Source: Loripinus fragilis (lineage: Eukaryota; Mollusca; Bivalvia; Lucinida; Lucinidae). Taken from it: a DNA stretch of 64,000 bases. Positions 45,500-56,259 of this stretch are shown piece by piece. A model generated the notes under the pieces. It saw only the letters and a program-made list of their open reading frames with translations. It was not told the DNA's origin and did no database searches. The stretch is taken from positions 77,355,252 to 77,419,251 of the forward strand of contig OZ026517.1 in NCBI GenBank assembly GCA_964019695.1, given 5' to 3'. The position numbers and the translations under genes were made by a program. Numbering within the stretch: position 1 is the first letter of the stretch; the number at the start of each line of letters is the position of its first letter.

Positions 45500-46485
45500 T
45501 TTTAGAACTCTACAAGTTTGTTCAAATTATGCCTCTATGGTCAAAACGGGCCTGCCCTGGGGTCACATATTTTACATAGGCTTATATAGGAAAAACATAA
45601 AAGAAATCTTCTTGTATGAAACCACAAGGCATACAATACAGCCTTGATATTTGATATATAGTATTATCTAGTGGACTTCTACCAAGTTTGTTCAAATCAT
45701 GTCCTTGGGTCCAAAAATAGGCCCGCCTTGGAATCACATGTTTTACATAGGCTCAGATAGGGAAAGCATGAACATGAAAAATCTTTTTATCTCAAACCAC
45801 ATGGCAAAGAGCCTTTATATTATGTATGAAGTATAACCTAGTAGACCTCTACCAAGTTTGTTCAAATTATGCCCCTGGGACCAAAAAACCCAATCCCGGG
45901 GTCCTATGTTTTACATAGGCTTATAGAGAAAATATGATGACATACTTATTTTAAATCAACTTTTTCAGAATATTGTCATGTTGCATGTTAAATTAAAGGA
46001 AATGAAGCAAATGATAATATGCTAGTGAATATTTCACCCTTATACAAAAAGCATTGACCCTTAGGGTGGGGTCAAAAGCTCATTGATTTGGTTTTCTTTT
46101 CTAAAAAGTAGTCATGTATCAAATTAATGGGAATGAAGCATAGAACACTATGCAAGCCAATATATTGGCCTTTTACGTACCCTTGATCCCTGGATGGGGT
46201 CCGAAAAATGAAGGTCATGTTACATATCCAATTACAAGGAAAGAAGTTTAGAACATTATGCAAGTAAAATGTTTGCCCTTATGCACACCCATTGCCTTTT
46301 TGGTTGGGTAAAAAAGTCAGACATTGAAATTGTGAAGATAAGGATTTTATTAGGCTTTAGTTATAATCTGAGTGACACCCAAGGTGGACTTAGGAGTTGG
46401 AGAAATGAGATTTATATTTTTAGTTTACACCCTCTCCTTATGACAATGACTCCGGTGAGCGATCCAGGGCCCATGCATCCTCTTT
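45500..46485 (+). repeat. ~180-bp tandem-core repeat ending in GGTGAGCGATCCAGGG
   Basis: Units start near 45507, 45690 and 45862 with CAAGTTTGTTCAAAT.ATG, GGCCTGCCCTGGGGTCACAT, TTTTACATAGGCTTATATAG, GAAACCACAAGGCATA and GCCTTGATATTTG. Two further degenerate AAT..GGGAATGAAGCATAGAAC units follow at 46110 and 46235. The end, GACTCCGGTGAGCGATCCAG, is a recurrent terminus of this repeat class. It is non-coding. Confidence 0.6.
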
Positions 46486-46706
46486 TATGGCATTCTATTT
46501 GTTTGAGATATTAAAATCATGCTATCCTGTCACAATTTAAGGGGTCTCCGAAGTGTTTTCCTTGTAGCAAAATTAAAACCTCTTGTTGCAAAGCACAAAG
46601 GTTAAGAGCATAAAATTTTGCACGTGAAGCCGTCATATTTCTTAAAACCCATACTAACTTGTTTAACCCCTATCCAATCTTTAGATTATTGGTATTGAAT
46701 ATTGTA

Positions 46707-49700
46707 GGCCACTGGCTGGATATGGTTTACCTCCCCCCAGGGGGAATTTTGTAGACCATATTTTTCTTAAAGCCCAATGTCTTGCAAGGATTTTGCAACA
46801 TGTTAGCCCTCTGACAATGGCAGCGTTAAGCTGTAACAGTCTGTTACATACGTTACCCTACAAAATATTTGATAATTAAAATTCTTTTTAAGACTTCAGA
46901 AAAGTGCAAAAGATAAGGTAAGATTTCCAAATTGGTTATATTTTCTAAATGAGCTAGTTCTGGGCCACAGATAATGACATTTGAAAACAAATATAGTCAC
47001 CCCCGATGTAGTGTATGTTACATTTTTTCATTGAACCCCCTTTTAAATGATAAATGCATCTAATATAGTTTGTCTTAAATTTTATTAAAACAAGTCTATG
47101 TTCATTAATTTGGCATTTCATTAAAGATTTTTTATTTACCTTTTCAGAACTGCAAGCATTACGTTTCTATCTTATATACTTTTTGAGTTATTAGATGATG
47201 AACATGGTACCCCCATATGACAGAAATATGTAAAAAGTAATTCTCAAGTCCTCGCGCTGGCTATAGACCCCACTTCCCCCCAGGGGGAATTTCGTACACT
47301 ATAATTTCCAGATACTAACTTATATTAGCCACCAAATGAAATATGTTAGCCCTCCGAGAGTGTCAGCGTTAGTGGGTAACATCATGTTATTTATGTTACC
47401 CGCAAATTAAATTTTCCTGATAATGTCTCCAACATGACATATTCACACTTTTTTTGAAGTCTGGCAAAGGTTTAAAACCTTCTTAGAGCACAGTTACATA
47501 ATTTTTAGCATTTATTTTATAAATGGCTTGATTTTTTGCCGTTGTATATGTTACTTAGTGTTTCATATGTTATTTCCAAGTATCAGTGTGGCAGTTATTG
47601 ACTATACATGTATTACATCCGTCAGTGAATATAGTAAATCTATAAGGATGCAATTCAAATGAATTAAAGGTCCTTATTATGGTGTCTTACACTTCTAACA
47701 GCCCAGGTTACATACGTTACTCTCTGAATACAATTAAACATTCAAAATATGGTCTCAAACACGACCTGCTTGTACTTATTTGCATGCTGGCACAGGTCCA
47801 TGTACTTCTTTTTACTGTGGCTCATTTGCTGAGGTAGTAACTCAAAACATAAACTACCATTAACCCCCTTTTCTTTTATAGAGACATCAAATATAGTTGA
47901 CAGAATACTTATGGAAAGTTTGTAACATTCAGTGCAATGTGCGAGTAACAACTTAAAAGATCAAAGAAAACCCATCAGGTAGAAGTTCTAGAGCAAATCT
48001 TCATATATTATCCAAGGGTTTAAAGAACTTTCCTATACAACTTATTACTCCTCTATCAGATTTATCCTGCAAGGATTTTGCAATATGCTAACACTCTGGT
48101 AATGGCACAATTACCCTGTAACAGCTAATTATGTATATTACCCATCAACATCTTTGATAATTTTAGTAAATGACATGACTTCTGAAAAGTGCAAACCATA
48201 GGGTAAGATTTCCAAATTGGCTATATCATCCAAGTAAGCTATTTTTTCATCACAAATATGGACCTTTGAAAACAAATATGCACCCCAAAGTGTTACGTAT
48301 GTTACTTTTTTCATTATTCCTATATAAATGATTTATGAAACTAATATAGTTTGATATTTTTTTAATGTGAATGTGCTTACAAACTCATTTTGTATTAAAG
48401 AAAGTTTATGTACCTTTTGGAAACTGCAAATATTATGTCTCTATCTTTTATATAAGGTTTGAGTTGTTGAGTTTTGAACATGGTAACCCCATATCACACA
48501 AAATGTGAAATATAATTCTATGGCTCTTTTGTTAGGGTACAATCAAGTTCTCTTTCACCCAGAGATACTTGATTTCCTTCCCATTTATTTTCCACACATT
48601 TTGTCCATATCTGGAAAGCCTCACTTGTTTTCATGGGAAAAACTTGATAGTTCAATCTTTGTATGTATATCTTAAGGACAGAAAAGCAGGATGGAGGTAA
48701 GCTCATGTTCATGCCATTTGAAATAGTCAGTATATGTGTATGGCTTTGGTACTTTTTTAGAAACATGTCGTACTGCAGCTTATTCTCAATTACATAAATA
48801 GGACATGTTAGGGCTTCATATCGCTGATGAGTGCCTAGAGCAATTCTTTATTTGTTTTCCTACCCTTCTTAGAACGTTGATGAACTAGTGGGGGAGGGAT
48901 TCTCTATCAGTTTGATAGGAATAACCTCTCCGTAGTACTAACACATCGGCACATTGGTAGTGTTACAATCTGTAAAACAGTGTGTTACTGTAGATTTTTT
49001 CCCTTATATTCTGGCCAATGCTGTTGACATTTAGAAGGTGCACCTTTTGTTGCATACACCATTGTTGAACAAAACACCCAGGTTATCCTCTGCGAGAATG
49101 TTTGTAAGCCTGTATAGACTGCTGCTTATACATTATATATATGTATCAGTGACAAAACCAACATGCCCTGCCTTTTGTGCCTGGTTGAATACCGGTGCCA
49201 TCAGATCCATGAAGGTTACAGGAAAAGCTATTATGCTCTGAGTTACGGCATCAACATCAGCGTTATGTACAGCACTGCATGGCCAATGTTATGTTGGTTC
49301 AATGTGTCATTGCAAGCCATGCTGAAGTTTGGACTTGTCAGTTTTGGAGGAAATTCTATCAGGAGTTGACAGTGACCATGGTACAGGTCCTAGAAGGAAC
49401 GGCAGTGTCAACTCAAGGTCAACATTATGTCCAATAGAAAGAAGGTCATGCTTACCAAAGACGCTCCTTTAAGCTCTCATCTGGCTGTTTACGTTTTGTA
49501 AATTGGGCAATTTCTTCTTGCTTGACCTCGCAAGCATCAAAACTTTATTAGCCTGTAGCATTTTATGGGAGATGTGAAAGACAGATTTTTTTAACTAAAA
49601 GTGAGTCAATGAAGTCTGCAACAGCCTTCCTGCCAATGTCATCAGCCTCAATAAGATCCTTAGCTATGCCAGGCTTAGCAGGCACACCGAAAGAAAAAAG

Positions 49701-51110
49701 TACAGTTCATTGCCTTCAAAACTAGAACTAAAGGATTGGTGAAGCCTGAAACTGCCTCTAGTACTCATTCTACTTTGCATCTGAGCAGATTGAATATTTC
49801 ATTTCAGTGCATTGAAGAGTTGTTTCAATATATTGAGCTCCGATGTAATGAGTAATACACCATTTCATCTGTAGTACGAAGCGTAGTTCTAGTTCCTGAA
49901 CCCTATAATACCTCTTTATTGTTTGCCTAATAGTTATGTCAAAAGCCTTTCTCAAGCAAAGAACCAATGGTTGTGACACACTAAACACTTTTTGTTCGAG
50001 AGGTTCTTTGCATCTGCGATGTGTATCAAATTTATGAGTGTAATCAGTTACACAGGTACATATTGTGCGTAGTTGTTGTGATCCTTTGCAATGAACATTG
50101 GGAACAAGAGAGACATACAGATAGAGATGACATGCAATTCAAAGTTGTTTTCCTTGTAGCCCTAATCAGTGTCAACACCATCTGAATCATATCCATATAC
50201 CTTGCCCAGAACTGAGCTGTTTCACAGTGACTGTCTTTCAGAACTTCCGATTTGAATGCATGGTATCTATACTGTTTATGTGAGCAAACAGCAAAGGTTG
50301 ATAGATCTCATTATATTATTAGTTTAAGTCACCATAAATTAATAAGGAACTTCAATATATTTTAGCCTTATAAATTTTCTAAATTCTCTGACAGACTTTA
50401 TACATGTATAGTCAACAGCATCTATACAGATACTCAGATTAACTTATGTATCATTTATTAACATACATAACAGTTAAAGCTCAAGGCATTCATTAAATGA
50501 ATACTTAAAATAGGTAACCCTTGCTAAAAGAAGTACATAAACCTGTGCAAGCATGCAAATAAGTATAAACAGGGCTTGTTAGAGACATTACCTTAAATGT
50601 TTAATGCTATTTTGAAGGTAACATACATAACATGGACCTGAAAAATAGTGTAAGCGACCATAATAAAGAACTTTAAATCATATTAGTAGCAGCCTTATAG
50701 ATTTACTATATTCTGTGACAGATGTAATACACGTATAGTCAATAAATACCATACTGATACTCGGAAATAACGCAGGAAACACTAAGTAACGTATACAACG
50801 GTAAATACTCAAGACATTTATAAAATTAATACTAAAAATAAGTAACTGTGTTATAAGAAGTTCATAAACCTGTGTCAGCATGCAAATATGTACGAACATG
50901 TCATGGCTAAGACATTATCAGGGACGTTTAATGCTATTTTGGGGGGTAACGTATATAACGTGCTGTTACACGTTTACGCTGCCACTCTCTGAGGGCTAAC
51001 ATCTTTTATTTTGTGTCTTATATAATGTAGTTTCAGAAAATCATAGTGTACAAAATTCCCCCTGGGGGGGGGGGGGGGGAGGGGGGTCTATAGCCAGCTC
51101 AAGGCCTATT
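46707..51110. mobile_element. Long-TIR DNA element, copy B
   Basis: The left end, TAGGCCACTGGCTGGATATG, continues through CCCCCCAGGGGGAATTTTGT, GTTAGCCCTC..., GGCAGCGTTA and TGTTACATACGTTACC. The right end is its inverse, from GGTAACGTATATAACGTGCT through ACAAAATTCCCCCTGGGG and CTATAGCCAGCTCAAGGCCTA. A second left terminus at 47265 (TGGCTATAGACCCC..., CCCCCAGGGGGAATTTCGTA) pairs with the right side for more than 500 bp. The 46780-47250 block is repeated at 48065-48535, so two insertions or an internal duplication are involved. TA abuts both outer ends. A 21-base G-rich run lies at 51066-51087. Confidence 0.65.
48518..49420 (-). pseudogene. FEN/PIN-like nuclease ORF relic of copy B
   Basis: The minus strand near 49280-49145 reads VHNADVDAVTQSIIAFPVTF followed by NQAQKAGHVGFVTDTY, matching copy A's IDGNAILESLTAIPVTF...KAGNVGFITDSY. 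Near 48765-48540 it reads FLKKYQSHTHILTISNGMNM, SLPPSCFSVLKIYIQRLNYQ and FQIWTKCVENKWEGN. The L-P-P..L....R.NYQ...W pattern is the C-terminal signature I associate with this mobile-element family. The EEADT section is deleted relative to copy A. It is inactive. Confidence 0.5.
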
Positions 51111-51274
51111 GAGAGTGTTATGGTAGAACGGGACCCATAGAAGCGATAACCCAGAGTTTTATTACAGTAAGAGTTATCCTTATTTATTGCCATAAAATGT
51201 ACAGGTATTGGCATTCACAAAAAACGCGCTTATCTTTTATCAACACATCTGTATGACCATGTATATGTTTAGGG

Positions 51275-52080
51275 CCCCACCAACGAGTTGGTGGAGCTGT
51301 ATTGTTTTCGGCTTATCCATCCGTTCGTCCGTCCATCTGTCTGTCCATCTGTCTGTGCTCTGTTGTGGTCACTCTAAATTAGTCATTTTAATCGGATTTC
51401 TTCCAAATTTCATATATGGATTGCTTTCATCAAACTCTGGTTCAAGTTTGAATATGTTTTTTCTCTCCAATACACGATAACAAAGATGGCCGGATAAATG
51501 GCGGCCGCCTATCAGTTTGCATCCATCGTGGTCACTCTAACTTAGTCATTTTAAATCGGATTACTTATATTTCATATATGGTTTACTTTCATCAAATCCT
51601 GGTTACAGTTCAAATATGAGTTTTTTTTCCAACAAAAGATCACCAAGATGGCAACCAAAATGGCGCCGCCTACCAATTTGTGTCTGTCCGCTGTTATGAT
51701 CACTCTAACTTAGTCATTTTTATTCTGATTTCTTCCAATTTTCATATATGGATTGCTTCCACCAAACTCTGGTTCAAGTTTGAATATGAGTTTTGTCTAA
51801 CCATCGATAGCCAAGATGACTGGCAAAATGGTTGCCGCCTACCAGTTTGCTCTTGTGGACACCCTACCTTTAAGTTAGCATTATTACCCGACTGCTTCCA
51901 AATTTCATATATGGATTATTTTTATCAAACTCTCACTAACCAAGATGGCCTCCAAAATGGCCGCAACCTATCAGTCTGCACTTCCGGACACTCTAACTTA
52001 GTTATTCATCACCCGATTTCTTCCAAATTTCATACTTATTACTTTTATCATACACTGGCCGAACTTCGATGAACGATAAC
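51275..52080 (+). repeat. ~163-bp tandem repeat headed by CCACCAACGAGTTGGTGGAG
   Basis: A palindromic head, CCACCAACGAGTTGGTGG, and CATCCGTTCGTCCGTCCATC precede five units starting at 51366, 51529, 51697, 51856 and 51985. Each has TGGTCACTCTAACTTAGTCA, ATCGGATTTCTTCCAAATTT, CATATATGGATTGCTTTCAT, AACTCTGGTTCAAGTTTGAA, AAGATGGC and AAAATGG.CGCCGCCTA. The last unit is shortened. It is non-coding; plus-strand frames over it are artefacts. Confidence 0.85.
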
Positions 52081-52107
52081 TAAGATTACCGCCTAAATGG
52101 CATAAAT

Positions 52108-52270
52108 AGAATAAAAATGTCACACATTGTAACTACGAAACAAAAAAGCTTATTACTTTGAAGGGAAATTTGCATAGAGACTTATAATTAATAAAAAAGC
52201 ATATTTTACCGTGCTCGTTTTTTTTCTGTTTTGTGCTATTTTCTTTTTTACCTCTGAAATCAAAACAGGC
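52108..52270 (+). repeat. Direct repeat pair, left copy
   Basis: GAATAAAAATGTCACACA.T, AAGGGAAATTTGCATAGAGA, CTTATAATTA, AAAAGCATAT, CACCGTGCTC and TTTACCTCTGAAAT.AAAACAGGC recur at 52868-53030 in the same orientation. The copies are about 90% alike by eye and bracket 600 bp that includes a GTCAAACAG repeat. They could be a local duplication or short LTR-like ends; no LTR signature is seen. Confidence 0.7.
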
Positions 52271-52354
52271 GATTCAAGTTACAGCAAATGGAACGTTATA
52301 TGCTGGTTAACTTAAAGCCGTTGTTGCCCACTGCTAAATTTTCTTTCCAGATAA

Positions 52355-52480
52355 ATTGTTTTCAAACTATCTTTCAGGAGTACCAGTAGAGTGTCAAACA
52401 GTATGGATCCAGATAATGTCTGACATTTTAGCCTGATCTGGGTTCAGGCTGTTGACAAAGTTTAGCAGGCAAATATTCGA
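52355..52480 (+). repeat. GTCAAACAGTTTGGATCC family, copy
   Basis: CTTTCAGGAGTACCAGTAGA, GTGTCAAACAGTATGGATCC, AGATAATGTCTGACATTTTA, GCCTGATCTGGGTTCAGGCT in family order. Confidence 0.65.
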
Positions 52481-52867
52481 TGTAGTGGGATCAAAATATG
52501 GCGTCTTTTGCATTCAGCAAGAAGAATTCAGCGACATTCAACTTAAGAATATGTGTTTTCCCCTAATTTGTAATCTTTAATTTAAGGTGGTACCAGACTC
52601 GCCAGCATATGTCCAAAAAGTTACCATCCTTTGATATGTTAAAAACTAGCTCAAAACTCATCTTTTTTGACAAAAATAACAGGACCTTACCGTGCTTTTT
52701 AAAAAGTTATTAAACTTTAAAAATCGTAAAATATGAGTTTTTCAAAATAACAATTTTTCATATTTTAAAAAAGTTGAAAGTGAGAAATGCCATATTTTTT
52801 CCTGGGGATACACTCAATACTAAAGAACACAAAACAGCGAAAAACATTAAGGCCAAAATATCGTTTA

Positions 52868-53030
52868 AATCAAGAATAAAAATGTCACACAATATAACTA
52901 CAGAAACAAAAACTTATTATTTTGAAGGAAATTTTGCATAGAAACTTATAATTATTAAAAAGCATATGTCACCGTGCTCATTTTTCTTTTCTGTGCTATT
53001 TTCCTTTTTTACCTCTGAAATAAAAACAGG
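52868..53030 (+). repeat. Direct repeat pair, right copy
   Basis: Partner of 52108-52270. It ends at the same AAAACAGGC. Confidence 0.7.
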
Positions 53031-53239
53031 CATGGAGTGTCATACCTGCTTCATTGTTTAATTTAGGTCCGTGTACGTAGACAGTGTATTGTTTGAGTTG
53101 ATGTTGATTAATTTAGGTCTATGTGCAAAAAAAAACTATTATTTGTCTACTCCTCGTTTGGCACATTCTAGGACCCCTAAAGACCTTTATAAGTGCGTGC
53201 GTGCGCGCGCTTGTGTGTGTGCCAAAATGTGGGTGAGTG

Positions 53240-53242
<3 letters not shown>

Positions 53243-53330
<88 letters not shown>
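53243..53330 (+). repeat. (GA)n microsatellite
   Basis: About 44 uninterrupted GA dinucleotides, preceded by a GTGCGTGCGTGCGCGCGC/TGTGTGTG tract. The corresponding place in the duplicate (55183-55203) has only a short, interrupted GA run. Confidence 0.97.
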
Positions 53331-53336
<6 letters not shown>

Positions 53337-53987
53337 GTGCTGTTAATTCATAGCATTTTTGTTGTTGCTTTTATCCTTTTTTCTTTCTTTACTTTACGTA
53401 CAGTATACGTATTCTGGATTCGTTACAAAATTGAAGTCATCAGCAGTAACGCGTATAGTAGTGTCGTCAGGATGACGCAAGTCTTTGCTCTGTTACAAGT
53501 TTTCAAGCGAGAAAATGACCTGATGCAATAATGGTTTTCTGATACACTAAAATCTGCTAGACCCCTCAGGGGTAGTCATAACCCTCGCCTTTCAGGTTTG
53601 GGTTTCAACACCACCCTGGTGTTCTAGCAAGTGGTAATTCATAGAAAATCACGTTTGATCCCAATATTGAAGTTATTAAACTTGCTGTAAAAAGAGATGA
53701 AATGCGAGGCTTGCCAAGAATTTTGTCACTTTTCGTTACAAGCTTAATAAATTTAATAATACAGGAGCACGACTGTTAGGTTCTATTTATTGTATGACCC
53801 TAAAACTACTTTTAAATTGCGTTTTGAAATTGCGTGGAACTACGTGTGATGTTGCCATATAATTATATGAGAAACCATTACGGACGTCATTACATGGCGT
53901 TACCAAATTTGTAAACCACTAGTGGTACATGTCGTTATATCACTCCAATGATAAACACAAACAAACAAACAAAAAAGTGAACAAATA

Positions 53988-54056
53988 AACAAGCAATAGG
54001 GCTCAAACCCGTGACTACTTGGTCTCAAGTTGAACATTCTACCACTGCGGCAATGG
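53988..54056 (-). repeat. tRNA-like sequence (SINE head or pseudogene)
   Basis: The minus strand reads TTGCCGCAGTGGTAGAATG...GTCACGGGTTTGAGCCC. The A-box-like TGCCGCAGTGGTAGAA and B-box-like GGGTTTGAGCCC lie at plausible spacing. AAAC-rich sequence lies at 53950-53985. It is unlikely to be a functional tRNA, since the acceptor stem is not formed. Confidence 0.4.
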
Positions 54057-54354
54057 GTAAAGAAGGGATGATACTAGAGTTTAGTTCTTTTCATAAAGAC
54101 AATTAGTTAATGCTAAGACAAGCATGCAAATGTGAGCGGCCATATTAGATTATTCACAGCTCGCATAAAATATACAAAATAAGCCTCAGTCAAAAAAACT
54201 CCCCACTGGCTAGCTAAAAATAGCACAAAGGCACGCTCCAGCATTTGGCAAGTGCTCTCACAGTGTCCAACATGTTGCTCTTGGGTTTCATCCAAGCTAA
54301 GAAAAAGGGGAGCCCTCCCACCTACGCCGTCATATTTACAAAGATAATGAACTT

Positions 54355-54485
54355 AAGAAGCACAGTGGCTCAGTTCGTAGAGAGTTAAACTAGGGATCGA
54401 AGGATTACTAATTTGTGAATCACCAGTCATATTTGTTGTGTCATGGTGCAAGACACTTTATAAGCAAATAGTACATACATTGAAT
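54355..54485 (+). repeat. tRNA-derived SINE, 5' part
   Basis: It has an A-box-like GTGGCTCAGTTCGTAGAG and GGGATCGAAGGATTACTAAT, then GTGAATCACCAGTC and the conserved core TGTTGTGTCATGGTGCAAGA followed by CACTTTATAAGC. It lacks the 3' tail. Its counterpart in the duplicated block is at 56053. Confidence 0.6.
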
Positions 54486-54784
54486 ACGCATGAATATTAA
54501 CTTTTCTGACCAGAATTGCCTGACCAGGTATAACTCGGAACGCATTGAGGGGTGGAACTGGACCAGACTGTCAAAATATATTTTGTCATACAGATGTGCC
54601 GATAAATGATATTTTTTGTGAACGCCAATACTTGTACGTTTTAAGACTCTTACTTTTTTAAAAACACACGATTATCTTTTGCATGGGTCCTGTACCACCT
54701 TAATGTAGATCCACGATTCGCTCTATCTAATAGACTCCCCAATTTACTTGGATTGTCCTCATAAAATCTTACCCTACTAGTGTC

Positions 54785-54945
54785 ATCTGCTGATAACCTT
54801 TTAGCAAACACTTTTGACCAAGATCAGGCCCGACAAAACATCGGACCGGATCTGGATCAAAATGTTTGACACTCTGGTGATATTCCTGAAAGATGTTTTT
54901 TTGGAAAACCCTAATTTGAAAAAAAACAAACATGTAAAACATGAT
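54785..54945 (-). repeat. GTCAAACAGTTTGGATCC family, inverted copy
   Basis: The minus strand reads TTTCAGGAATATCACCAGAG, TGTCAAACATTTTGATCCAG, TCCGATGTTTTGTCGGGCCT, TGATCTTGGTCAAAAGTGTT, then ATCAGCAGATGACA. Confidence 0.65.
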
Positions 54946-55049
54946 AAATTTCTCATTAGGCAAAGAGTCAATGAATTCATAGAATAAAACACATTTTGTT
55001 TCATTTAGTGATAGAGAAGTACATGTAGTTCAATGAAGGAAGGTGTGAT

Positions 55050-56175
55050 TTTCGTGCAAAAAAGCCTATTATTTGTCTGCTCCTCATTTGGCACGTTCTA
55101 GGACCCCTTAAGACCTTTACAAGTGCATACGTGCGAGCGTGCGCGCTTCTGTGTGTGTGTGCCAAAATGAGGGTGAGTGTATGAAAGAGAGAGAGAAAGA
55201 GAGGGGGTTATGCGGTATAGATTTTCGCTGAATCCACCCGTAGTTTAAAGCTGCATACTCTGTAACTATGAACATTTTTCGAAAAAAAATATGTTCTTTT
55301 TAAATCATTTGCAAAAGTAGAATGAAGTTATGTTGTCACAATAAATCTTATTTCTACTGTTGGAAACTGCATGAAAAAGTGAATTATCTTATAAAAACAG
55401 GTGTATTTTCTCTTATTTGTAATTATTAGCGTCCCTCCAATAATTCTAGACAGTTAATTTTTAACATAAATGCTGTTGTTTTGGCACTAATAATTTGTTA
55501 ATTATTACGAAAAAGGTAAAATGTATACCTGAGTTTTAGTATTTTTACTGTGTTCTTGAAAAATAGAAACATTATTTTTAAAATGAAAATATCAAAAGTT
55601 ACAGATTATGCAGCTTTAATAAATATTGTAATGGCTAATGCTAATATACCACGTGCATCTATTGAGGTACAAATGGATTTATTCACAGGGGAAAACAACT
55701 AAGTATTCTTTTTACAGGGGATTAGGGCTTCAGTTAAAATAAGGGCTTCCACCCAAAAATAAGTTTTAGCTTCGAGTTTGGTTCTTTTATATAGGTAATT
55801 AGTTAATGCTAAGACAAGCATGCATATGTGAGCGGCCATATTAGATTATTCACAGCACGCATATATAAACACAATAAGCCTCAGTCAAAAAAAAACCCTC
55901 CTCACTGGCTAGCTTAAAATAGCGCAAAGGCACACTCCAGCATTCGGCGAGCGCTTTCACAGTGTCAAATGTGTTGCTCTTTGGTTTCATCCAAGCTAAA
56001 AAAAGGAGCCCTCGCACCAACGACGTCATATTTACAAAATTAATGCACGTAAGAAGCACAGTGGCTAAGTTGGTAGAGTGTTAAACTAGGGATCAAAGGA
56101 TTGCTTATTTGTGAATCACCAGAGTCATAGTGTTGTTAATGGGGCAAGACGCTTTATCAGCAAATAGTAATGGTT
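55050..56175 (+). repeat. Local duplication, right copy
   Basis: Counterpart of 53127-54485. Its offset to the left copy is about 1.92 kb for the first block and 1.70 kb for the second. The GA run is nearly lost. It carries the same tRNA-headed SINE at its right end. Confidence 0.75.
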
Positions 56176-56250
56176 GAAGACAGGAATTCGTCCAAACATG
56201 ACTAAAATTGTTAATCGGGAGGTAAAGGACCGACACAAACAAACAAAACA
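56053..56250 (+). repeat. tRNA-derived SINE, nearly full copy
   Basis: Head GTGGCTAAGTTGGTAGAGTG (A box), GGGATCAAAGGATTGCTTAT, core GTTGTTAATGGGGCAAGACG followed by CTTTATCAGC, then ATGACTAAAATTGTTAATCG, GGAGGTAAAGGAC and an ACAAACAAACAAAAC tail. The head-core-tail order identifies a SINE; the family name is not certain. Confidence 0.65.
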
Positions 56251-56259
56251 AATGGACGT

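Larger units (their letters stand above)
53127..54485 (+). repeat. Local duplication, left copy
   Basis: Two blocks recur in the same order at 55050-56175: a GTCTACTCCTCGTTTGGCAC...GCCAAAATGTGGGTGAGTGT block ending in a GA tract (53127-53330), and a TTAGTTAATGCTAAGACAAG...AAACTAGGGATCGAAGGATT block (54080-54480). The DNA between the blocks differs in length (about 750 against 570 bp), so indels followed the duplication. No gene is seen inside. Confidence 0.75.

Noticed and set aside
51208..52072. Two plus frames of 90 and 130 codons
   Set aside because: Both lie on the ~163-bp tandem repeat and contain its unit translated repeatedly.
52108..53030. LTR retrotransposon
   Set aside because: The direct repeats are only 163 bp, the interior lacks any gag/pol sequence, and no primer-binding or polypurine site was seen; kept only as a direct-repeat observation.
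53193..53531. 112-codon frame with a RERERE run
   Set aside because: It is produced by the GA microsatellite. The flanks carry no coding signal and the duplicated copy at 55 kb does not preserve the frame.
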